Source of the DNA: Opitutales bacterium | GTDB lineage: Bacteria; Verrucomicrobiota; Verrucomicrobiia; Opitutales; UBA9783 | NCBI GenBank assembly: GCA_016286235.1 | Contig: JAEESJ010000026.1 | Coordinates: forward strand, 1 to 41,784 | DNA length: 41,784 bases | Direction: 5' to 3' | In this document: piece after piece, positions 27,557-37,816 of the stretch | Position numbering within the stretch: position 1 is the stretch's first letter | Layout: each line of letters begins with the position of its first letter | Position numbers and translations under genes: made by a program | Notes under the pieces: generated by a model | Seen by the model: only the letters and a program-made list of their open reading frames with translations | Told to the model about the DNA's origin: nothing | Databases searched by the model: none

Positions 27557-28987
27557 CTAACAGTCTTTCGGAGCATTTTGGACACGTTTCCCGTGAAAAA
27601 CCGCTCTTTTTGCTTTCACAGTTGATGCTTTTTTCGCTTCCAAAACATCCTTTTGCGGCTTTTCAACCCATTCCCACTTAACAGAGCAACCCGCCAGCGG
27701 AAACGTTTTACGCAAACCGTTCTCCAAAAACCGCACATATGTCACCGGCATCCACGAGTATCGATTACAAAACACTTTCACAACCGTCGGCATTTGCCCG
27801 GTTTGTGCCGCATAATAAATTCTGAAGCGTTTCCCGCCGACGGTGCTCGGCGGTTGCCGCAGTTGCAACGTCTGCAAACAACGATTGAGCACCCCCGTCG
27901 TCAATTTCGCGCTCAACCGTTGCTGTAAAGCTTTGATTTCCTTCAATAAGACTTCCAATCCGTCGCCGGTTTTTGCCGACAGAAACACAATCGGTGCGTC
28001 GGTGAACGGACAAACCCTGCGCAACGCCTCCAGAAACTTTTTTTGGAATTTCCCGACATCCTCGCCGTCTTTTTCCAATTGTTCGCGCGCCAGATCCCAC
28101 TTATTAACAACCAACAGACAGCCTTTTCCTAATGTCGAAACTTCATTTAAGAGAAGCTTATCCAACGCCGTCGGCCCTGTCAGCGCATCCAGCAAAACAA
28201 CGGCAATATCCGCTTCTGCCATCGCGGTACGCATCCGAACGGAGGCATAAAACTCAACGGAGTCCGATGTTTTTTTACGTACCCCCGCCGTATCAATCAA
28301 CTTGAAACGTTCCGTCTGCCCCGTTTTGAATGTCCACGCGAACGGGCATTCGACGGCATCGCGCGTTGTACCCGCCGTCGAACTGACCAAGGCGCGCTCT
28401 TCCATCAATAAAGCATTCGTTAAAGAGGACTTACCGACGTTCGGACGACCGATGAGGGCAAACTTCGCGACAATCGGCGCATCAACCGCACGCGCTTCAG
28501 ACTTCGGCAACGTCCGCACGATGGCTTCCTTCAAAACATCGATGTTGCGATCGTGTTCCGCCGAAATCGGAATCACAATCTCAAAACCTGATTTATAAAA
28601 TTCTGCCAAATCCTCCTCATCTTCCGATCGATCGACTTTGTTGATCGCCAGAATGCGCGGAACCTTTAACTTCCGCAGTCGCTCCGCCAGCGTTAAATCC
28701 GTCGGCGTTAATCCGCACCGCCCGTCAACCACCCAAACCACCGCGTCGGCTTTCTCCAACGCCTCCGTCACGCGCGCTTCAATCGCCTGAGTAAAAGCGT
28801 CCGTCGGCGCAAACAGCCCGCCGCTGTCGGTCAGTTGAAATAAACCGTCTACCGTCGCCGTCAAAAAATCGCGCGTCACCCCGGGCTGGTCGTACACAAC
28901 CGCCGTCTTGGTTTTCGTCAGCCGATTAAACAGCGTACTTTTCCCGACATTCGTTCGACCAAACAGCAGAACCGACGGCAGGGACAT
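27557..28987 (-). CDS. der: Ribosome biogenesis GTPase Der (EngA)
   Basis: Two G-domains: GRTNVGKSTLFNRLTKTKTAVVYDQPGVTRD and GRPNVGKSSLTNALLMEERALVSSTAGTTRDAVE; KH-like C-terminus. Confidence 0.96.
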   Translation of the reverse strand: MSLPSVLLFGRTNVGKSTLFNRLTKTKTAVVYDQPGVTRDFLTATVDGLFQLTDSGGLFAPTDAFTQAIEARVTEALEKADAVVWVVDGRCGLTPTDLTLAERLRKLKVPRILAINKVDRSEDEEDLAEFYKSGFEIVIPISAEHDRNIDVLKEAIVRTLPKSEARAVDAPIVAKFALIGRPNVGKSSLTNALLMEERALVSSTAGTTRDAVECPFAWTFKTGQTERFKLIDTAGVRKKTSDSVEFYASVRMRTAMAEADIAVVLLDALTGPTALDKLLLNEVSTLGKGCLLVVNKWDLAREQLEKDGEDVGKFQKKFLEALRRVCPFTDAPIVFLSAKTGDGLEVLLKEIKALQQRLSAKLTTGVLNRCLQTLQLRQPPSTVGGKRFRIYYAAQTGQMPTVVKVFCNRYSWMPVTYVRFLENGLRKTFPLAGCSVKWEWVEKPQKDVLEAKKASTVKAKRAVFHGKRVQNAPKDC

Positions 28988-29184
28988 GGTGAGGCTATTT
29001 TTTCATAAGACTAAATGCGGAGCAAGGGAATTGTGCGCCGAAACACCGTTGCCCTCCGCAAAATAAGCTCAAAACGCAATAAACCACAGCCCCTCCCAAT
29101 TTCACGGAAGTATCGCATCCTCACCGACGCACATATATCAAAAAAATCGCCGAAAAGAATTTTTAACCAACAGCACCGCCGCCT

Positions 29185-30630
29185 TTATCCCTTCAAACAT
29201 TCCGCAAGTACTTTTTCGATCGCGCTCACGGGCACTTTCCCCTGAGTACGCTTCATCAACTGCCCTTTCAGGACATTAAGTGCTTTTTCTTTACCCGCGC
29301 GGTATTCGGCGACCGGTTTCGGGAATGCGGCAATCACTTCTTCGCACAACGTTCGCAATGCATCCGTATCCACCGATACTTCTAAACCCTTGTCTTTGAC
29401 AATTTTAGACGGCATCTCGCCCGTTTGAAACGCCGCAAAAAAAACTTCCTTCGCGCTTTGCTTCGACAAAACACCTTCGTCGACCAAACGCACCAATTCC
29501 GCCAAATGTTGCGGTGTCAGTTTCAACGCCTCCCACGGTTGATTACCCGTCTCCCGCAACAGGTCATTGGCGATCCAGTTGGCGGTCGAAAGCGGATTTT
29601 TGGTGTAAAGCGCCTGCGTTGCCTCGAAAAAATCGCTGAGGCGTTTGTCGGGACAGAGCACGGATGTAACCGTATAAGGCAAATGCAGGGTTGTTAAATA
29701 CCGCTCCTGTTTGGCAAACGGCAACTCAGGCACCTGCTTTCTTTGTTCCTCGATTTGTGCTTCCGAAAGCGTAATCGGGAATAAATCGGGATCGGTAAAA
29801 TAGCGATAATCGTGCGCACTCTCCTTCGAACGCATTGAGGTGCTGTTGTTTTTCTCCGCATCCCAGCGGCGCGTCTCCTGAACAATCGCTTCGCCCGCTT
29901 CGGTCGCGCAAATTTGGCGTTGAATTTCATGACGAACACCGTTGCAGACGCCCGAGATGGAATTCAAATTCTTCAGCTCTACTTTCGTACCCAATGCTGT
30001 TGAGCCCATCGCTCTAATGCTCACGTTCGCGTCGCAACGCATCTGCCCCTTCTCCATATCGCAATCAGAGGCCCCGACGGCGCGCAAATGCATTTCCAAT
30101 GATTTTAAATAAGCAAAAACCTCTTCCGCCGAATGCATATCCGGCTCCGAAACAATCTCAATCAACGGCACGCCGGCACGATTAAAATCTACCGTCGATC
30201 CGTCGGAACCGTGCGTTAATTTTCCGACATCCTCCTCTACGTGAATGCGATTGAGTGCCACCCTGCGATGTCCCCCCTGAATGTTGCGCGCCGATCCCTC
30301 CAATTCGATTTCGACAAACCCGCCTTTACATAAAGGCTCATCCAATTGGGAAACCTGGTAGTTTTTCGGTGCATCCGGATAGAAATAATTCTTACGATCC
30401 CATTTGCACCTGCGCGCAATCTCGCACCCGAACATACAACCGACCTGCACCGCCTTCAAAATCGCCGCCTTATTCAACACCGGCAACGTCCCCGGCAACC
30501 CGAGGACGACCTCATCCGTCAACGTATTCGGCTCTTCTCCGTACCGATACGGCGCACGCGTCAACAACTTCGTGCGCGTTTTCAACTGTACGTGCACTTC
30601 CAAACCGATCACCGCTTCATAGTGTAACAT
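29185..30630 (-). CDS. gatB: Asp/Glu-tRNA(Asn/Gln) amidotransferase subunit B
   Basis: YEAVIGLEVHVQLKTRTKLLTRAPYRYGEEPNTLTDEVVLGLPGTLPVLN; DYRYFTDPDLFPI. Confidence 0.97.
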   Translation of the reverse strand: MLHYEAVIGLEVHVQLKTRTKLLTRAPYRYGEEPNTLTDEVVLGLPGTLPVLNKAAILKAVQVGCMFGCEIARRCKWDRKNYFYPDAPKNYQVSQLDEPLCKGGFVEIELEGSARNIQGGHRRVALNRIHVEEDVGKLTHGSDGSTVDFNRAGVPLIEIVSEPDMHSAEEVFAYLKSLEMHLRAVGASDCDMEKGQMRCDANVSIRAMGSTALGTKVELKNLNSISGVCNGVRHEIQRQICATEAGEAIVQETRRWDAEKNNSTSMRSKESAHDYRYFTDPDLFPITLSEAQIEEQRKQVPELPFAKQERYLTTLHLPYTVTSVLCPDKRLSDFFEATQALYTKNPLSTANWIANDLLRETGNQPWEALKLTPQHLAELVRLVDEGVLSKQSAKEVFFAAFQTGEMPSKIVKDKGLEVSVDTDALRTLCEEVIAAFPKPVAEYRAGKEKALNVLKGQLMKRTQGKVPVSAIEKVLAECLKG

Positions 30631-30728
30631 AGACGAAACCTTTCTTTATTCGTATTGCTCTTCCTTCCTCCGCCGCCCTTAACATCCCAAACAACCGTAG
30701 AGAACGAACTGCCATTCGACCGATCTCC

Positions 30729-32204
30729 TTACACCCTCGATCTCCTCTCCAAAAAATCATGCCCCTCCTCAAATGCCTCGGCAATCGACAAAAGCGTACC
30801 TTCGTCGAACGGTTTCCCGATCAGTTGCAAACCAATCGGCAGATTTGATTGTGTAAAACCGCAAGGGAGCGATATGCCCGGCAGACCAGCCAGGCTCACG
30901 GAAACGGTATAAATGTCGCTCAGATAAACGGACAACGGCGTACTTTTGGCACCGATTTTCGTTGCCGGGGTCGGTGAGGTCGGCGTTACAATTGCATCCA
31001 CGCTCTCAAATGCTTCCGCGAAGTCGTTGTAAACCAAACGCCGCACCTTTTGTGCCTTATCGTAATAATAAGCGTCATATTCGCCGCTGCTCAAAACATA
31101 CAGACCGAGCAAAATGCGCCGCTTCACTTCCGAACCGAAACCCTCGCTGCGTGACAGCGAAAACATCTCTTCCGTCGTTTTGGCATTCGGACTGCGGTAC
31201 GTGTAGCGAACGCCGTCGTAACGCGCCAGGTTCGATGATGCTTCGGCGGTTGCGATAATGTAATACGCCGAAATACCGTACTCCAATGTTTTCAACCGAA
31301 TCGGCTTGATCGTATAGCCTTGTTGTTTATAAAAATCGACCGCCGCTAAAACCGCCTCTTTAACTTCCGGATCCAAACCGTCGCCGAAATATTCTTCCGG
31401 AACGCCCAATGTCCATTTCTTTCCGCGATTATTTTGTATTTCTTTGCAAAAATCCGGCACCTCTTTGCGCGCGCTCGTCGCATCTTTCGGATCGGCACCG
31501 CACAGCAACTTCAAAATTGCCGCCGCCCCCAAAACCGTCCGCGCTAACACGCCGGCTTGATCTAATGAGCTGCCGAACGCCGCAATACCATACCGACTGA
31601 TGCGTCCGTAGGTCGGTTTGATACCGACGACGCCGCACAATGCTGCCGGTTGACGCACGGAACCGCCCGTATCCGTTCCCAACGCCAGCGGAAGTTCACC
31701 CGCCGCCACCGCCGCCGCGCTCCCGGAACTGCTTCCGCCCGGGATGCATTTGGTATTCCACGGATTGCGGGTCATCTGAAACGCCGAATTTTCGCACGAC
31801 GAACCCATGGCGAATTCGTCCATGTTCAATCGCCCAAACAGCACCATACCGGCCGCCTTTAAACGTTCCACAACGGTGGCATCGTAAGGGCTGACATAAT
31901 GTTCCAGCATTTTGCTCGCACACGTAAGCGGTTGTCCTTTTTCGGAAAAAATATCCTTCAAACCAATGGGGATGCCGTCATATTCGCTCAACAATCGCCC
32001 CTGCGAACGGCGCTCGTCCGACGCGCGCGCTTCACGAAGTGTTTTTTCTTCGTCAAACGACAAGAAAGCTTTGATTTCAGGTTCCAACCGTTTTGTGCGT
32101 TCGATGTACGCCTTCGTCAATTCTTCCGACGAAAAGCGTTTCTCGTTCAACCCCGCAACCAACTGTTCCAACGGTAAAAATAATGTTTCCTCCTCCATGC
32201 TCAT
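30729..32204 (-). CDS. gatA: Asp/Glu-tRNA(Asn/Gln) amidotransferase subunit A
   Basis: Amidase signature GGSSSGSAAAVAAGELPLALGTDTGGSVRQPAALCGVVGIKPTYG. Confidence 0.97.
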   Translation of the reverse strand: MSMEEETLFLPLEQLVAGLNEKRFSSEELTKAYIERTKRLEPEIKAFLSFDEEKTLREARASDERRSQGRLLSEYDGIPIGLKDIFSEKGQPLTCASKMLEHYVSPYDATVVERLKAAGMVLFGRLNMDEFAMGSSCENSAFQMTRNPWNTKCIPGGSSSGSAAAVAAGELPLALGTDTGGSVRQPAALCGVVGIKPTYGRISRYGIAAFGSSLDQAGVLARTVLGAAAILKLLCGADPKDATSARKEVPDFCKEIQNNRGKKWTLGVPEEYFGDGLDPEVKEAVLAAVDFYKQQGYTIKPIRLKTLEYGISAYYIIATAEASSNLARYDGVRYTYRSPNAKTTEEMFSLSRSEGFGSEVKRRILLGLYVLSSGEYDAYYYDKAQKVRRLVYNDFAEAFESVDAIVTPTSPTPATKIGAKSTPLSVYLSDIYTVSVSLAGLPGISLPCGFTQSNLPIGLQLIGKPFDEGTLLSIAEAFEEGHDFLERRSRV

Positions 32205-32286
32205 CCGTTCCTTTGTTTGTTAAACCACTCCACTCAATACCAACGACTGCCTTCAAAAACGTAAAAAATCACCACGCGTCGCGTCC

Positions 32287-32571
32287 CTATAAAACTTTCG
32301 GCACCACCAACTGTCCGTCGCGCATTTCGGGCGCATTTTGCTCCAACATCTTCAAACCGTCGCACGTCGTCGGTTCGTCCTCACCCCAAACATTATCCTC
32401 CTGCTCAAAGGTGTGCAACAGCGGCTCGACGCCTTCCGTGTTGATTGCCTCCAATTTCGAACAGTAGCCGATCATATCCTGCAACTGTTGCTGAAAAATC
32501 GCCTTTTCTTCTTCCGAAAACCGTATGCACGCAAATTTTGCCAGTTGGTCAATGTCCGCCGAAGTTTTCAT
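32287..32571 (-). CDS. gatC: Asp/Glu-tRNA(Asn/Gln) amidotransferase subunit C
   Basis: DIDQLAKFACIRFSEEEKAIFQQQLQDMIGYCSKLEAINTEGVEPLLH; adjacent to gatA. Confidence 0.93.
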   Translation of the reverse strand: MKTSADIDQLAKFACIRFSEEEKAIFQQQLQDMIGYCSKLEAINTEGVEPLLHTFEQEDNVWGEDEPTTCDGLKMLEQNAPEMRDGQLVVPKVL

Positions 32572-32710
32572 AAATGTTCAAGAACCTTCCAATTTCAAGA
32601 TGTGCGTCCTCAATCGTCGAAGCAATCTAAATTTATGTGCGCGCAAGACATCTTTGTCCGAATTTTTGTGAAAATTTTCAAAAATAAGACCGATTTAATA
32701 ATTAAATACC

Positions 32711-33793
32711 ATGGTACCAGGCACTAATTATTCCAATATCCCGACCAACATAAATTCTGTCGGCGATCCGCAACCGAGTTCCCCAAAAATTACCGAAAAC
32801 AAAACGCCACAATTTGAAACATCCGTTCAAAAACTGCAGAGAAATTTCTTAAATGATGCCAAACTGCTCAAAACTTCAAGAACGGTACAAAGTTTCGGTG
32901 ATTGTTTTACCGCCAACATGGCAGAAAAGGGGTTTTTCGGAAAAATCGCACAATTTTTTACCAATGTGGGACTTTACCGACAGGAACCGAAGAAACTGCT
33001 TCGGAATGTTGAAAAAAACATTGATGCGTTGGGAGAATTGATTCACACACAGGCAAATTCCAACGGAAAAATAACCTCAACCGTGATTGGCAATATCTCC
33101 GGATGCATCGAAACGTTTTCGAATGCCGTCGAAAATATCGCCGGCGACCAAAGCCTTCCGGAATTTATTCGGGACGGCTTCCGCGAACTGTACAAAAAAG
33201 ACATTTTCAAGGTACAACGGAACGGGTTTTTAAGGGAAATCGCCGAAGGCATTAAAATCGCCGAAAAACTGGACAATCTTGAAACCAAAGAAGATTGCAA
33301 AATGCTCAAAGAACTTGCGGACAAAGTCGACACATGCGAATTTATCCAAAAAGATCGCAGTCGTTGCCATAAACAACTGTACACCGCCCTTGCAAATCAA
33401 TTCTCACGCATCACGGGCGACTTTCTGAACAAAGCGGAGACGTTCGTCACATCCTTCAACAACGATATAAACGCAACATTAGAAGAAAACGGGGAACTGA
33501 GTGACGAAAAATGCGAAGAGCTCAACGGCAGGTTCCTCGAATTTACGGGAAAAATTCGACCTTTTCATGACGCACTGATGTCGTCAAAAATTGAAAACGA
33601 AGAACCTGAGTGTTTGCAAAAATTCAAAAACGATTGCCGGCGAACACTCGCCAAATTCGAGGCACTTCCGAAAAAAGTGCAAAAACACGGCTATATATAC
33701 GGGGGATACAAAGATCTGGGTTCATTTCCCTACTTTGTGAACAAAGATGAAGAGAATGAGAGAAAAAAACAGGCGGAGGCACAAAAAGTATGA
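32711..33793 (+). CDS. Orphan alpha-helical protein (360 aa), unknown function
   Basis: Continuous 360-codon ORF in an otherwise uncoded gap; Asn/Ser/Thr/Pro-rich N-terminus, helical body; no family recognised. Confidence 0.7.
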   Translation: MVPGTNYSNIPTNINSVGDPQPSSPKITENKTPQFETSVQKLQRNFLNDAKLLKTSRTVQSFGDCFTANMAEKGFFGKIAQFFTNVGLYRQEPKKLLRNVEKNIDALGELIHTQANSNGKITSTVIGNISGCIETFSNAVENIAGDQSLPEFIRDGFRELYKKDIFKVQRNGFLREIAEGIKIAEKLDNLETKEDCKMLKELADKVDTCEFIQKDRSRCHKQLYTALANQFSRITGDFLNKAETFVTSFNNDINATLEENGELSDEKCEELNGRFLEFTGKIRPFHDALMSSKIENEEPECLQKFKNDCRRTLAKFEALPKKVQKHGYIYGGYKDLGSFPYFVNKDEENERKKQAEAQKV

Positions 33794-33824
33794 ACGGAAC
33801 CTCATGCATAATGTACGCTAAAAG

Positions 33825-35708
33825 CTAACTCCCGTCCCTCACCCGATAGATTCCCTGTTTTTCAATCTGCTCCTGCACCCCTTCAAAAATCGGGCGCACC
33901 TGTTCATCTTTGAGCGTGCCCGCCGACGCACCGAATGTAAGCGTGAAGGCAAAACTTTTTCGGTCGTTCTTTAAATCTTCAAAGACGTCAAAGACACGTA
34001 CATCGTGCAGTTCCACGGGATGTTTGGTAAGTTTCTTCAATAATTTCACCAACGTTTGGCGAACCGTTTCACATAACGTTTCCTTCGGCACCCACAACGC
34101 CAGATCTTTTGTGACGGTCGGCGTCTCGGCATACGGTTGGAAGCTCTTGGGCGACGGGATACGAATGCGCTCCGGCAACCAAAAACATTCCGCCGCAAGA
34201 ACCGCTTCTTCCTCAAACCACCGTTGCGTAAAATCCAAATTCAAATAACCGAGGTCTGCCTCAAAACCGCGCTGTTCCCAACGCCCGATTTTGCCGCCGT
34301 AACCGTCCTGCCACAGCGAAGCAATATCCTTTTCCGCCGCCAAAACCGCCGTCGGCATCTGCCCGCCTGCCGTTATCAAAGATTTTATCAATGCCTGTGC
34401 ACGGTAAAAATCACAACCCTCGCCCGCTTCCCAAAGCCGTTCCCGCGACGGACACACGACAAACGCCGTCGCAAAGCATTCGCACAGCTGACCTTTGGCA
34501 TTAACCTTAAAAATACGACCCGTTTCGAACAAACGTTCGGTGCGATTGCCGCGATTGCGATTTTCGGACAACGCATTCACCAAACCGGGAATCAGCGAAA
34601 AACGCAAACAGGCGTGTTCTTCGCTTAAAGGCTTCTCAAGACTTAATACCGAAAGTTGCTCCTGTGGCAAAAAGCCGTCATACCACGACTTCGGGCTCAG
34701 TGAATCGGTGTAACATTCGTAAAAACCCGCATTCGATAAAATTTCCGCGTGTTTCAGGCGCAACGTATGCTCCGATGCATCCGCGAGTTCGCAGGCAATA
34801 CCGCCGGGAACATTCGACGGGATGCGGTCGGTACCAAAATAACGGATAAATTCTTCCGCAAAATCCGCCTCCAAGGCTACATCGGGACGAAAAGAAGGTA
34901 CCGTGACATTCCAAACGCCGCTTTCGACGGTTTTTAAGTGAAAGCCCAACGCCTCCAATGCATTGCAAAAAATTCTTTCTTCAACCTCAAACCCGAGCAA
35001 ACATCGAATTTTCTCCAAATGCACTCTGACGGTACGCAAAGGTACCTCCCGGGAACCGCTTTCGGTGAAGAAAGTGATCTTTAAATTCGGACACGTTTCG
35101 CGCAACAATTCAATCGCACGCACCAACGCCGACGGCGCGCGCGTTTTATCGACAAAACGCTCAAATCGATAAGACGAATCGCTCGAAAGCCCTGTTCTTT
35201 GCGAAACAATGCGAATGTTACCGGCATCAAAATGCGCACATTCGATAAAGATTTTATTTGTTCGCTCCGAAATGCCGCTTCCCTCTCCGCCCATGATGCC
35301 CGCCAACGATAAAACCTTCTTTTCGTCCGCCACCACAACCGCCTCCTTCGGAAGGGCGCGCTCAGCACCGTCCAAGGTTTTCAGCCGTTCGCCTTCGCGT
35401 GCCGTCCGAATGCACAACGCACCTTCTATTTGTTCCGCATCGAACGCATGCAACGGTTGCCCCTGCTCGAGGAGAACAAAATTGGTGATATCAACGATGT
35501 TGTTAATCGAACGAATACCGGATGCTTTTAAAAACGCTTGCACCTCATTGGAGCTCGGTCGGACGGTGATATTTTCGACCATGCACCCCGAATAATAATC
35601 GCACAGCGGTGTTTCGACCGTCACAAAGGACTTCGACGGTTGCGGTTGAGAACGCAGAAAACCGTGAGGATCGGAGGAAAGGTTTTGTGAAGCAGTCGAG
35701 GCGTCCAT
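33825..35708 (-). CDS. pheT: Phenylalanine-tRNA ligase beta subunit, lacking the N-terminal tRNA-binding (EMAP) region
   Basis: Starts at FVTVETPLCDYYSGCMVENI..ASGIRSINNIVDITNFVLLEQGQPLHAFDAEQI and runs through the C-terminal anticodon-binding-like domain; in-frame TAA 9 nt before the ATG. Confidence 0.88.
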   Translation of the reverse strand: MDASTASQNLSSDPHGFLRSQPQPSKSFVTVETPLCDYYSGCMVENITVRPSSNEVQAFLKASGIRSINNIVDITNFVLLEQGQPLHAFDAEQIEGALCIRTAREGERLKTLDGAERALPKEAVVVADEKKVLSLAGIMGGEGSGISERTNKIFIECAHFDAGNIRIVSQRTGLSSDSSYRFERFVDKTRAPSALVRAIELLRETCPNLKITFFTESGSREVPLRTVRVHLEKIRCLLGFEVEERIFCNALEALGFHLKTVESGVWNVTVPSFRPDVALEADFAEEFIRYFGTDRIPSNVPGGIACELADASEHTLRLKHAEILSNAGFYECYTDSLSPKSWYDGFLPQEQLSVLSLEKPLSEEHACLRFSLIPGLVNALSENRNRGNRTERLFETGRIFKVNAKGQLCECFATAFVVCPSRERLWEAGEGCDFYRAQALIKSLITAGGQMPTAVLAAEKDIASLWQDGYGGKIGRWEQRGFEADLGYLNLDFTQRWFEEEAVLAAECFWLPERIRIPSPKSFQPYAETPTVTKDLALWVPKETLCETVRQTLVKLLKKLTKHPVELHDVRVFDVFEDLKNDRKSFAFTLTFGASAGTLKDEQVRPIFEGVQEQIEKQGIYRVRDGS

Positions 35709-35958
35709 ACCCGATTAGAAGGGTAACGGACGTGTTTTTTCAAGAAATTTCCGATACAACCGCTTCAACACGCAACCACGGAACTAATGCAGTGCCTTTA
35801 TACCGTCTTGTTGGGAATCTCCTTTACCGCCTGCTTATCTGTTTTTCAAACGCACACGCTTCGAAAACAAAATGTCCTTCATGAACCGCTCATGAAACGA
35901 CGCGCAACCGATCCCGTCGAACGACCGTACGCACGACCAAAGGTCTCGCGTTGTGACC

Positions 35959-37812
35959 CTAAACTTTCTCAAATGCCCCGTTCGGTTGTACCCCGAACTT
36001 GCGCATCTGGTCGCGAAACTGTTCCAGCCGCTCCGCCTTGCCCTGTTTGGCGGTTTTCTTGAACGCTTCGAAAGAAATCTCTTCCTCCGTATCGATTTCG
36101 TCTTCCAAAAAGCCTTTGAATTGTCTTAATCGCGTCGGGTGGCGCATTTTGCGCAACGCTTTGGCTTCGATCTGCCGCACGCGCTCGCGCGTCACGTGGA
36201 ACATTTTTCCGACTTCCTCCAGGGTTCGGCTGTAACCGTCGTGCAAACCGAAACGCAACAGCAGCACTTCGCGTTCCCGCTCCGACAGCGTCCTGAGCAC
36301 TTTCAGAAACATGCTTCGAAGCAAATTCTTCGCCGTCGTATCGAACGGATTGCCGACGGTTTTGTCTTCGATAAAGTCGCCGATGCAACTGTCTTCGCTT
36401 TCACCGGTTGGGCTTTGCAACGAAACGGGATGTCGTGCAATACTGATGACATTCTTCACGTGCTCGGGCGACAATTTCAATGTCTTCGCGACTTCCTCGG
36501 GTGACGGTTCGTAACCCAGCTCCTGCACCAGCTGCTTTTGCGTTTGAACAACGCGGTTGAGGGTCTCGATCATGTGTACGGGAATGCGAATGGTGCGCGC
36601 CTGATCCGCCAGCGAACGCGTAATCGACTGTCGAATCCACCAGGTGGCGTAGGTCGAGAACTTATACCCGCGGTGATATTCGAACTTATCCACCGCCTTC
36701 ATCAGCCCGATATTGCCTTCCTGAATCAGATCCAAAAACGATAAACCGCGGTTGGTGTACTTTTTGGCGATACTGATCACAAGACGCAAATTTGACTCAA
36801 CCATCTCGTTTTTCGCCTTATTGACTTCGCGGATGTGCCGACGCACGGTCTTCATCCACTCGACAAACTTTTCGGGCGGAAGATGGAGTTCGTACTCGAT
36901 GGCTTTGAGGCGTTTTTGCAACGGTTGCGTATCGATGGCGGCATAGGTCGGACTTTTCTCGATACCGCGCAAACTTTCGCGAATTTTTTCGATTTCCCGC
37001 ACCAGCGACGAATAGCGATCCAAAAATTCCTCGAAAACTTTCAATTTAAAACAAAAACGCTTAAATAAAGGCTTCAGCTGCGTTTCAAACTTTTGGTAAC
37101 GCGTCAGAAATTTTTCCTTTTCCTCCGGATCCGTCGCCTTCCAATACGATTCCCAAAGTTTGTTGAGTTGCGTTCCGAGAAGGTTGCACTGCGAAACCAG
37201 CTGCTTCAAGGTCTGATAATAAGCCGTACGGTTCTCAACCTTTTTATCCGTTACGACAGTGTCGAAACGTTCGTTGTGTTCGAGCAGTTTTTGCGCCAAA
37301 TCGATCTGGAACGGCAACGACAGCATAATCGAAAACAGGCTGTCCTGCGCCGAAAATTCCGCTTTTTCAATGCGCCTGGAGATTTTGGTTTCCTGCTCCT
37401 GTGTCAACAACGGAACCGCACCCATTTGCCGCAGATACATGCGCACGGGATCTTCGATATTTTCCTCCGAACGTGCGCTTTGAACGGCTTCCTCTTCTTC
37501 AAGCCGTTGTTGCTCCCGCAACTGCTCCGCCTCTTCTTCATCCAGGATTTTAATGTCGAGCTTTTCGAGAATGTTGATGACGTTCTCCAGCTGATCCGGT
37601 TTTTTGACGGTCTCCGGCAGTTGACGGCTGATGTCCTGAACGGTCAGGTACTTTTGTTGCTTCGCCAGCGCAATCAACGCGCGAATTTTTTCATTGAGAA
37701 TTTCCTGCGACGGAACAACTTTCACCTTGCGTTTGCCAAGCGACACAACGCCTCCCGACGCAACCGTTTTTTCCGACACAACGCCTCCTTTTGATAGAAC
37801 CCCCTTCGACAT
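35959..37812 (-). CDS. rpoD: RNA polymerase primary sigma factor
   Basis: Regions 2-4: [126 protein letters not shown] at 37812 chosen. Confidence 0.96.
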   Translation of the reverse strand: MSKGVLSKGGVVSEKTVASGGVVSLGKRKVKVVPSQEILNEKIRALIALAKQQKYLTVQDISRQLPETVKKPDQLENVINILEKLDIKILDEEEAEQLREQQRLEEEEAVQSARSEENIEDPVRMYLRQMGAVPLLTQEQETKISRRIEKAEFSAQDSLFSIMLSLPFQIDLAQKLLEHNERFDTVVTDKKVENRTAYYQTLKQLVSQCNLLGTQLNKLWESYWKATDPEEKEKFLTRYQKFETQLKPLFKRFCFKLKVFEEFLDRYSSLVREIEKIRESLRGIEKSPTYAAIDTQPLQKRLKAIEYELHLPPEKFVEWMKTVRRHIREVNKAKNEMVESNLRLVISIAKKYTNRGLSFLDLIQEGNIGLMKAVDKFEYHRGYKFSTYATWWIRQSITRSLADQARTIRIPVHMIETLNRVVQTQKQLVQELGYEPSPEEVAKTLKLSPEHVKNVISIARHPVSLQSPTGESEDSCIGDFIEDKTVGNPFDTTAKNLLRSMFLKVLRTLSEREREVLLLRFGLHDGYSRTLEEVGKMFHVTRERVRQIEAKALRKMRHPTRLRQFKGFLEDEIDTEEEISFEAFKKTAKQGKAERLEQFRDQMRKFGVQPNGAFEKV

Positions 37813-37816
37813 CCTC

